From Fredericiella sp038205395 (GTDB lineage Bacteria > Chloroflexota > Anaerolineae > Caldilineales > Caldilineaceae): DNA of 25,323 nucleotides. A model generated the notes under the pieces. The model was given only the letters and a program-made list of their open reading frames with translations. It made no database searches and had not been told where the DNA came from. Of this stretch, positions 19,641 through 25,323 are shown piece after piece; the stretch's first letter is position 1; every line of letters begins with the position of its first letter. A program made the position numbers and the translations under genes. The DNA lies in assembly GCA_038205395.1 (NCBI GenBank), contig JBBRBX010000090.1, positions 1 through 25,323 on the forward strand. Direction: 5' to 3'.

Positions 19641-19669
19641 GCCTGTGATAAAATGGCAAAAAATAAAAT
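19639..19669 (+). promoter_or_regulatory. Possible promoter for the acyl-CoA synthetase gene
   Basis: TTGCCT (19639-19644) and TAAAAT (19664-19669) resemble -35 and -10 boxes, but the 19-base spacer is long. A second TAAAAT at 19649-19654 lacks a matching -35. The region is distinctly AT-rich against a GC-rich background, which supports a promoter somewhere here more than the exact boxes. Confidence 0.3.
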
Positions 19670-19684
19670 GAGTAGTTGAAACCA

Positions 19685-19701
19685 GCAAACGAACCGTTTG
19701 C
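19685..19701. promoter_or_regulatory. Perfect 7-bp inverted repeat, candidate operator
   Basis: GCAAACG - AAC - CGTTTGC is a perfect palindrome with a 3-base centre. It lies between the putative promoter and the ribosome binding site (AAAGGAG, 19712-19718) of the acyl-CoA synthetase gene. Symmetric CAAAC/GTTTG sites are bound by some TetR-family regulators of fatty-acid metabolism, such as PsrA. The likeness is only suggestive, and no regulator gene is adjacent. A small RNA hairpin is the alternative reading. Confidence 0.45.
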
Positions 19702-19725
19702 CAATAGAGCCAAAGGAGCTTCTAT

Positions 19726-22437
19726 ATGGAACTCAAAGGCACATTTCGCCGCCACCAACTGGACGCCATTTTTGCGCCGCGCAACGTGGCGGTCATCGGC
19801 GCCACGGAAAAAGAAGACAGCGTCGGGCGCACATTGCTGTGGAACCTGATCAGCAACCCCTTCGGCGGCACGGTCTTTCCCGTCAACCCCAAACGCAACA
19901 ACGTGATGGGCATCCGCGCCTATCCCAGCATCAGCGATGTGCCCGACCAGGTGGACCTGGCCGTCATCGTCACGCCCGCGCCCACGGTGCCCGGTGTGAT
20001 CGAGGAGTGCGTCACCGCCGGCGTCAAGGGGGCCATCATCATCTCGGCGGGCTTTAAGGAGATCGGGCCGGAAGGCGCCAAGCTGGAAAAAGAAATCCTG
20101 GCCAGGGCGCGCGAGGCGCGCATGCGCATCATCGGCCCCAACTGCCTGGGGGTGATGAGTCCGCTCACCGGCATCAACGCCACCTTTGCCAAGGGGATGG
20201 CGCAGCCCGGCTCGGTCGGCTTTATCAGCCAGAGCGGTGCGCTTTGCACCTCCGTGCTCGACTGGAGTCTGCAGGAAAATGTCGGCTTCAGCGCCTTTGT
20301 CTCCATCGGCTCGATGCTGGATGTGGACTGGGCTGACCTGCTCTACTATCTGGGCGACGACCAGCGCACCAAGGCGATTGTGATGTACATGGAGACGATC
20401 GGCGACGCCCGCCGCTTCCTGTCGGCGTCGCGTGAAGTCGCCCTTTCCAAGCCCATCATTGTGATCAAAGCCGGGCGCACCGCCGCCGCCGCCAAGGCCG
20501 CCGCTTCGCACACCGGTTCGCTGGCAGGCAGCGATGACGTGCTGGAATCGGCCTTCCGCCGTGTCGGTGTGCTGCGGGTGGACCGCATCGCTGACATCTT
20601 CTACATGGCCGAGGTGCTCTCCAAGCAGCCGCGCGCGCAAGGCCCCAACCTCACCATCGTCACCAATGCCGGCGGCCCCGGTGTGCTGGCCGTGGATGCG
20701 CTGATCACCGGCGGCGGCAAGCTGACCGAAATCTCCGAGGCGGCCATGGCGGAGATGAACTCGTTCCTCCCCTCCGCCTGGAGCCACGGCAACCCGGTGG
20801 ATATTTTGGGAGACGCTTCGGCGGAGCGCTATGCCAAGACCTTGGAACTGGCCGCCGCCGACAAGAATTCGGATGGGCTGCTGGTGATCCTCACGCCCCA
20901 AGATATGACCGACCCGACGCAGACGGCCGAGCAACTGCGCCAGACCGCCGCCAAGTTGGGGCGCAAGCCGGTGCTGGCCTCGTGGATGGGCGGCGCCGAC
21001 GTGGCGGCGGGCATCTCGATCCTCAACCGCACGGGCATCCCGACCTTTCCCTACCCGGACACGGCGGCGCAGGTCTTTAACTATATGTGGCAGTACTCGT
21101 ACAACCTGAAGGGCATCTACGAGACGCCCGCGCTGCCGGTGGCCAGCCCGGCGGAAGAGATGAACCGCTCGCACGCCCTGCAGTTGATCGAGGAAGTGCG
21201 CGGCAAGCGACGCACCATTCTCACCGAGTATGAATCCAAGCAGATCTTTGCCGCCTATGGCATCCCGACGGTGGAGACCCGGCTGGCGGCTTCCATCGAG
21301 GACGCCGTACGCGAGGCGAACGCCATTGGCTATCCGGTGGTGGTCAAGCTCAACTCGGAGACGATCACGCACAAGACCGATGTCAAGGGCGTGCAGCTCA
21401 ACCTCAAGAGCGACGAAGATGTGCGCAATGCCTATGAGACTATTCGCGAAGCCGTCACGGAGCGGCACGGGGCCGAGCATTTCCAAGGCGTGACTGTGCA
21501 GCCGATGGCCAAGCTGGACGGATATGAGCTGATCGTCGGCAGCAGTGTCGACGAGCAGTTTGGCCCGGTGCTGCTCTTCGGCACCGGCGGCACGCTGGTG
21601 GAGGTTTACAAGGATCGGGCGTTGGGTCTGCCGCCGCTCAACACCACGCTGGCGCGGCGTATGATGGAGCAGACCAAGATTTTTACGGCGCTGGAGGGTG
21701 TGCGCGGGCGCAAGGCAGTGGACATCGAGGCGCTGGAGCGGCTGCTGGTGCGTTTCAGCCAGTTGGTGGTCGAGCAGCGCTGGATCAAAGAGATCGACAT
21801 CAACCCGCTGCTGGCCTCGCCAGAGCAGATTATCGCCCTGGATGCGCGCGTCGTGCTGCACGACCCCGACACCCATGAAGACGATCTGCCCAGCTCCGCC
21901 ATCCGCCCCTACCCCACCCACTACATGGAGCCGTTTACGATTCAGACCGGTACGGAGGTGCTGATCCGCCCCATTCGCCCCGAAGATGAGCCGCTGATGG
22001 CCTCGTTTAACCACACGATCTCGCCCTACAGCATCTATCTACGCTATTTCCACCCGGTGTCGCCCACGCAGTTGATGTCGCACGAGCAGTTGGCGGCGCT
22101 CTGTTTTGTGGATTACGACCAGGAGATGGCGCTGGTGGCGGAGAAGCGCGATGAGCAGGGGCGCATCCAGATCATCGGCATGGGGCAGCTCACCAAGCTG
22201 CAAGGAACCTCTGAAGGCGAATTTGCGCTGCTGATCAACGACGAGTACCAGCGCACCGGGCTGGGCACCGAACTGCTGGCGCGGCTGCTGGACATTGGGC
22301 GGGACGAGAAGCTGGAGAAGGTGGTGGCGGAGATTTTGCCGGAGAACGAAGGCATGCGCCGCGTCTGCGCCAAGCTGGGCTTCCGCTTTAGCAAAGTGCC
22401 GGACAGCAACACGATTTATGCGGAGATTGATCTGTAG
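19726..22437 (+). CDS. Acyl-CoA synthetase (NDP-forming) fused to GNAT acetyltransferase
   Basis: 903-aa fusion protein. Residues ~5-130 are a CoA-binding Rossmann domain (AVIGATEKEDSVGR). Residues ~150-470 are succinyl-CoA-ligase-like and contain SHTGSLAGSDD with H262, the position of the phosphohistidine in ADP-forming acetyl-CoA synthetases. Residues ~497-715 are an ATP-grasp domain (ILTEYESKQI, then YPVVVKLNS). Residues ~735-903 are a GNAT domain with the acetyl-CoA loop QRTGLGTE (842-849). The architecture is that of Pat/PatZ-type protein lysine acetyltransferases, which regulate enzymes such as acetyl-CoA synthetase. In enterobacterial Pat the synthetase half is thought inactive; here the histidine is kept, so acyl-CoA/acid conversion with ATP formation is also possible. 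The strong AAAGGAG, seven bases before ATG 19726, fixes the start. It has its own leader with a palindrome and is probably a separate transcription unit. Confidence 0.92.
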   Translation: MELKGTFRRHQLDAIFAPRNVAVIGATEKEDSVGRTLLWNLISNPFGGTVFPVNPKRNNVMGIRAYPSISDVPDQVDLAVIVTPAPTVPGVIEECVTAGVKGAIIISAGFKEIGPEGAKLEKEILARAREARMRIIGPNCLGVMSPLTGINATFAKGMAQPGSVGFISQSGALCTSVLDWSLQENVGFSAFVSIGSMLDVDWADLLYYLGDDQRTKAIVMYMETIGDARRFLSASREVALSKPIIVIKAGRTAAAAKAAASHTGSLAGSDDVLESAFRRVGVLRVDRIADIFYMAEVLSKQPRAQGPNLTIVTNAGGPGVLAVDALITGGGKLTEISEAAMAEMNSFLPSAWSHGNPVDILGDASAERYAKTLELAAADKNSDGLLVILTPQDMTDPTQTAEQLRQTAAKLGRKPVLASWMGGADVAAGISILNRTGIPTFPYPDTAAQVFNYMWQYSYNLKGIYETPALPVASPAEEMNRSHALQLIEEVRGKRRTILTEYESKQIFAAYGIPTVETRLAASIEDAVREANAIGYPVVVKLNSETITHKTDVKGVQLNLKSDEDVRNAYETIREAVTERHGAEHFQGVTVQPMAKLDGYELIVGSSVDEQFGPVLLFGTGGTLVEVYKDRALGLPPLNTTLARRMMEQTKIFTALEGVRGRKAVDIEALERLLVRFSQLVVEQRWIKEIDINPLLASPEQIIALDARVVLHDPDTHEDDLPSSAIRPYPTHYMEPFTIQTGTEVLIRPIRPEDEPLMASFNHTISPYSIYLRYFHPVSPTQLMSHEQLAALCFVDYDQEMALVAEKRDEQGRIQIIGMGQLTKLQGTSEGEFALLINDEYQRTGLGTELLARLLDIGRDEKLEKVVAEILPENEGMRRVCAKLGFRFSKVPDSNTIYAEIDL

Positions 22438-22481
22438 GCGAAATTTGCCTCTTTATCCGGCTGATGAGCAGTTAAACAGGC

Positions 22482-23357
22482 ATGGATATTAACGCAGCGC
22501 TTGTCAGCCGGTTGGTTGCCTCCCAGTTCCCCCACTGGGCGCATCTGCCCATCGAGCCGGTCGCATACAGCGGATGGGACAATCGCACCTTTCGTCTTGG
22601 TGAAGAGATGTCTGTGCGCCTCCCCAGCGCCGAAGGCTATGTCCCCCAAGTGGCAAAGGAACAGCGCTGGCTGCCACACCTTGCGCCGCATCTGCCGCTC
22701 CCCATTCCGGCGCCGCTGGCGCAAGGCGTTCCGTCTGGTGTTCCGTCTGCCGAGTATCCGTGGCCCTGGTCTGTCTACCGCTGGCTTGCAGGCGAACATA
22801 GCACCAGCGAACGCATTGCCGATCTATCCCAATTTGCGACCGCACTGGCGGAGTTCCTCGTCGCTTTGCAGCGCATCGATCCTGCCGGTGGCCCAGCGGC
22901 CGGCGCACACAGCTTTTACCGTGGTGGGTCACTGACGATCTATGATGCCGAAACTCGCCAGGCCCTCACAGCGCTTGCGGGCAAGCTGGATACGTGTGCA
23001 GCGGCGGCTGTGTGGGAAGCGGCGCTGGCGGCTGAATGGCAGGGGCCGCCCGTCTGGGTGCACGGCGATATCGCCGCGGGCAACCTGCTGGTCAGAGATG
23101 GCCGCCTGTGCGCCGTGATCGACTTCGGCTCTTCGGCGGTGGGCGATCCCGCCTGTGATATGGCGATTGCCTGGACGTTTTTCTCCGGCGCCGGCCGGGA
23201 GGCGTTCCGCTCGACATTGGGGGTCGACGACGCTACCTGGGCGCGCGGGCGCGGTTGGGCGCTGTGGAAGGCGCTCATTCTCCTAGCCGCCCATGCCAAC
23301 ACGACCCCGCTCGAAGCCTCCAAGGCGCAGCGCACAATCGATGAACTGCTCGCCTGA
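22482..23357 (+). CDS. Aminoglycoside phosphotransferase (APH) family kinase
   Basis: 291-aa protein of the APH/choline-kinase fold. The catalytic loop is HGDIAAGN with D196 and N201, and the metal-binding IDFG has D214. The N-terminal segment SGWDNRTFRLGEEMSVRLPS is characteristic of a subgroup annotated as aminoglycoside phosphotransferase, including enzymes from antibiotic producers. The true substrate may be a sugar, amino alcohol or antibiotic; resistance cannot be claimed from sequence. ATG 22482 is the first start in the frame near the conserved region. AGG lies only one base before it, so the ribosome binding site is weak. The 44-base gap after the acyl-CoA synthetase gene allows co-transcription. 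Confidence 0.9.
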   Translation: MDINAALVSRLVASQFPHWAHLPIEPVAYSGWDNRTFRLGEEMSVRLPSAEGYVPQVAKEQRWLPHLAPHLPLPIPAPLAQGVPSGVPSAEYPWPWSVYRWLAGEHSTSERIADLSQFATALAEFLVALQRIDPAGGPAAGAHSFYRGGSLTIYDAETRQALTALAGKLDTCAAAAVWEAALAAEWQGPPVWVHGDIAAGNLLVRDGRLCAVIDFGSSAVGDPACDMAIAWTFFSGAGREAFRSTLGVDDATWARGRGWALWKALILLAAHANTTPLEASKAQRTIDELLA

Positions 23358-23494
23358 TGGCGCTTGCCGGCTGACAGTTATACGCAGCGCTCTTTACGGC
23401 GTACATAAAATTTGTCTCCCGCCAGTTTAGCAGAGCTGCGCCGCCTTGTCAGCGCACAACAGGGAACAATTTTGGACTATTTTATTTTTCGCCC

Positions 23495-23523
23495 TTGACA
23501 AGCGCACAAGCTTGCGCTATATT
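23495..23523 (+). promoter_or_regulatory. Strong sigma-70-type promoter of the LacI-family repressor gene
   Basis: TTGACA (-35, 23495-23500) and TATATT (-10, 23518-23523) are separated by exactly 17 bases. This is a perfect -35 and a near-consensus -10. Transcription would start near 23530, inside the first operator. Confidence 0.8.
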
Positions 23524-23536
23524 GAAAACGCTTTCA
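23523..23536. promoter_or_regulatory. LacI/CcpA-type operator 1
   Basis: TGAAAACGCTTTCA matches the LacI/GalR/CcpA consensus TGWAARCGYTWNCW at every position, with the central CG typical of LacI-family sites. It touches the -10 box and covers the expected transcription start, so binding would block initiation. The obvious ligand is the repressor encoded just downstream (autoregulation). Confidence 0.75.
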
Positions 23537-23550
23537 GGAAGCGCTTTCAT
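23537..23550. promoter_or_regulatory. LacI/CcpA-type operator 2
   Basis: GGAAGCGCTTTCAT follows operator 1 without a gap and has the same GAAR-CG-YTTTC core. It matches the family consensus at about 12 of 14 positions. The central CG pairs of the two operators are 13 bases apart, just over one helical turn. Confidence 0.65.
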
Positions 23551-23705
23551 AACATCACAATCAGCCGGCAAAGTCGACCTGCTCCCTAACGATGCGCAGC
23601 GGCTGTACAAAAAGGCTGCCTGACAAAGCAAAGCCATCACGAACAAGAACACCATCCGATTGTCTGCTTGCCTGATCCAACCAGCGAACCAGTGAGCCGG
23701 CCCTT

Positions 23706-24755
23706 ATGTTGACTGCAGCGCCCAGACAAGCCAAACAGCGCCCCACCATCTCCGATGTGGCGCGCCTGGCGGGGGTCTCCATCGCCACGGTCAGCCGCGT
23801 GGTCAACGAAACGGCCCCTGTGTCGGACGAAGTGGGGGAGCGCGTGCGCAGCGCCATTGAACTGTTGGGCTACACGCCGCATGTGGCGGCACGCAACCTG
23901 GCGGGTGGGCGCACGGCGACCATCGGGCTGCTGCTGCCGGAACTGAGCAGCTCCTTCTTCACCCCGCTGCTGCGCGGTGTGGAAGCAGCGGTGCGCCAGA
24001 CGGACTACGACCTGCTGATCTACGCCAACCCGCGCACGTCGCAGGGCTATGACACGCAGCGGCGGCAACCGATCGGCGTGCACAATGCCGACGGCATGTT
24101 GATCTTTTCGACTACGCTGGAAGACCAGGAGATCAGCCGCAACTGGGAGCACGGCTTCCCGATGGTGCTGCTGCACCGGCTGCCGCCGCGCGGGGTGAAC
24201 GTGCCCAGCGTGCTCTTCGACAACCGCAGCGGCGCACGGCTGGCCATCCACCATCTCATCAGCGTGCACAACCGCCGCCGCATTGTCTTTCTGCATGGGC
24301 CGCTGGGCAACCAGGAATCGGACGAGCGAGAGATCGGCTACCGCGAAGCGCTGCAGCAGCAGGGGATCGCCTTTGACCCGGCGCTGGTGCGGCGGGGCGG
24401 CTTCAGCGAGAGCGGCGGCTATCAAGCCGTGCAGGAACTGCTGCGCGAGGGCGTGGCCTTTGACGCCATTTTCAGCGGCGACGACGAGGCGGCGGTCGGC
24501 GTGCTGGCCGCCCTGCGCGAGGCAGGCCGGCGCGTGCCCGCCGAGGTGGCCGTGGTCGGCTTTGACGATTTGCCCGTGGCGCAGCATCTCACGCCGCCGC
24601 TGACCACGCTGCGCGCGCCCATCGAGCAGGCGGGCTATCTGGCAGCAACCGGGTTGTTCACCCTGCTGGCGAGCGGCGAGGCCGACGCGCAGACGGTGCT
24701 GCCCGTGGAACTTGTGATCCGGCAGTCGTGCGGCTGTGCGCCGCCATCGCCCTGA
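23706..24755 (+). CDS. LacI-family transcriptional repressor
   Basis: 349-aa LacI/GalR regulator. The helix-turn-helix TISDVARLAGVSIATVSRVV is at residues 14-33. A hinge helix region follows (VAARNLAGGRT, about 60-70). The rest is a periplasmic-binding-protein-like sugar sensor with AIFSGDDEAAVGVL and VVGFDDLPVA, and the usual C-terminal RQSCGC. These proteins release DNA, or bind it, in response to a sugar. The gene directly precedes a sugar-binding lipoprotein gene, its probable target, and has its own strong promoter overlapped by two LacI-type operators. The ribosome binding site before ATG 23706 is weak. The inducer cannot be inferred. Confidence 0.95.
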   Translation: MLTAAPRQAKQRPTISDVARLAGVSIATVSRVVNETAPVSDEVGERVRSAIELLGYTPHVAARNLAGGRTATIGLLLPELSSSFFTPLLRGVEAAVRQTDYDLLIYANPRTSQGYDTQRRQPIGVHNADGMLIFSTTLEDQEISRNWEHGFPMVLLHRLPPRGVNVPSVLFDNRSGARLAIHHLISVHNRRRIVFLHGPLGNQESDEREIGYREALQQQGIAFDPALVRRGGFSESGGYQAVQELLREGVAFDAIFSGDDEAAVGVLAALREAGRRVPAEVAVVGFDDLPVAQHLTPPLTTLRAPIEQAGYLAATGLFTLLASGEADAQTVLPVELVIRQSCGCAPPSP

Positions 24756-24810
24756 GCCGGCAGGCCAGGGCAGGCAGCGGCCGGCAGACCGCGGCTGATG
24801 GACCTATAGA

Positions 24811-24837
24811 AGTACGTTTTTGCAGTACAGTTTTTTC
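24811..24837. repeat. Imperfect tandem repeat in the lipoprotein leader
   Basis: AGTACGTTTTTGC (24811-24823) is followed directly by AGTACAGTTTTTTC (24824-24837). The pair lies 34 bases before the lipoprotein start codon. It may be a regulator site or chance; no LacI-type operator is visible between 24756 and 24870. Confidence 0.3.
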
Positions 24838-24870
24838 AACCCTGTATTCAGTGCAAGGAGCCAAAAAGTT

Positions 24871-25323
24871 ATGCGTAGATCACTGCTTGTCTGGCTGTCC
24901 GTCCTGATGGTTGCCAGCCTGCTGCTGGCGGCCTGCGGCGGCGGCGCAGCTGCCCCGGCCCCAGCGGCCCCAGCCGAAACGACAACGGAAGCCACCACCG
25001 AAGCTACGACCGAGGCGGCGACAGAAGCCACCACCGAAGCCACTGACGCTACGGCTGAGGCCACCGAAGAAGCCACCGCCGAAGCGGCGGCGGGCGATGC
25101 GGCAGCCGCCGCCACCCCGACCGAACCGGCCCCCATCATCTCCACCCCGGACCCGGCGCTGGCCGGCCGCACGCAGGTGCGTTGGTATGTCGGTCTGGGC
25201 ACCGGCACCGACCCGGCACAGGTTCCGGCGGAAGAAGCGGTCGTCAAGAAATTCAACGAGTCGCAGGAAGAGATCGAACTACTGCTGGAGATCATCCCCT
25301 ACAACAGCGCGCGCGACACGCTC
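24871..25323 (+). CDS. ABC transporter sugar-binding lipoprotein (partial, runs off window)
   Basis: The first 151 codons are present and the frame is still open at the window end. A signal peptide (MRR then a hydrophobic stretch) leads to a lipobox LLAAC with C22 as the lipidated cysteine. A low-complexity linker of about 60 residues follows, built from Thr/Glu/Ala units such as ATTEA. The mature domain then starts with QVRWYVGLGTGTDPAQ and AVVKKFNESQEEIELLLEII, typical of extracellular solute-binding protein family 1 (sugar-binding). AAGGAG at 24855-24860 lies ten bases before ATG 24871. Position after a LacI-type gene suggests a carbohydrate ABC transporter operon continuing beyond the window. 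The long linker is common in Anaerolineae/Caldilinea lipoproteins, as far as I recall. Confidence 0.88.
   Translation, partial: MRRSLLVWLSVLMVASLLLAACGGGAAAPAPAAPAETTTEATTEATTEAATEATTEATDATAEATEEATAEAAAGDAAAAATPTEPAPIISTPDPALAGRTQVRWYVGLGTGTDPAQVPAEEAVVKKFNESQEEIELLLEIIPYNSARDTL

Larger units (their letters stand above)
23358..23705. other. Regulatory intergenic region upstream of the lacI-family gene
   Basis: This 348-base stretch has no credible gene. Positions 23358-23490 show no clear terminator and become AT-rich at the end. Positions 23495-23550 hold the promoter and operators listed separately. Positions 23551-23705 form a 5' leader of about 175 bases. It contains only a 27-codon reading frame (23592-23675) with no ribosome binding site, which I do not call. 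Confidence 0.7.

Noticed and set aside
23592..23675. 27-codon upstream frame in the lacI-family leader
   Set aside because: It has no ribosome binding site and no recognisable peptide features; chance is sufficient.
24757..24804. GCCGGC repeats after the repressor gene as a terminator
   Set aside because: The repeats can pair, but no T-run follows the stem, and the arms are too ambiguous to call.

Overview
The window looks like a chromosomal segment of a Chloroflexota bacterium (Anaerolineae/Caldilinea type). This is a moderate-confidence inference from the GC-rich flank, the LacI-to-sugar-lipoprotein arrangement and the lipoprotein's long Thr/Glu/Ala linker, not from a marker gene. Every gene I can support lies on the + strand. 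I see no tRNA, rRNA, CRISPR array, transposase or integrase.

Left part (60-14986): an eight-gene defence/DNA-modification operon. In order it encodes a large P-loop ATPase (1164 aa), a PAPS-reductase-family sulfurtransferase (DndC/BrxP-like), a DUF4007 protein, a 156-aa protein that looks like half of an AAA fold, a 1425-aa BrxC/PglY-like ATPase, a PglZ-family protein, a short BrxL-like AAA+ ATPase and a cysteine desulfurase (IscS/DndA-like). The genes overlap or lie within 33 bases of each other, except for one 68-base gap. No PglX-type DNA methyltransferase is present. PglZ, BrxC and BrxL are BREX hallmarks, and a PAPS reductase in place of the methylase is the mark of BREX type 4. With cysteine desulfurase and DUF4007 added, the set reads as a sulfur-based (phosphorothioate) BREX system: the desulfurase takes sulfur from cysteine, the Fe-S PAPS-reductase-like protein puts it into DNA, and the ATPases, PglZ and BrxL build the modification or exclusion machine. 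Composition drops sharply across the PAPS reductase and the first two thirds of the DUF4007 gene, suggesting an exchanged cassette.

Middle part (15063-19555): metabolic genes of higher GC. They are a trans-sulfuration-type PLP enzyme, then a tight galT - SAM methyltransferase - M20 peptidase run with good ribosome binding sites, ending in a probable terminator.

Right part (19606-25323): a 903-aa acyl-CoA synthetase (NDP-forming) fused to a GNAT acetyltransferase, with a perfect inverted repeat in its leader; an aminoglycoside-phosphotransferase-fold kinase; a LacI-family repressor with a near-consensus promoter and two adjacent LacI-type operators; and the start of a sugar ABC-transporter binding lipoprotein cut by the window end.
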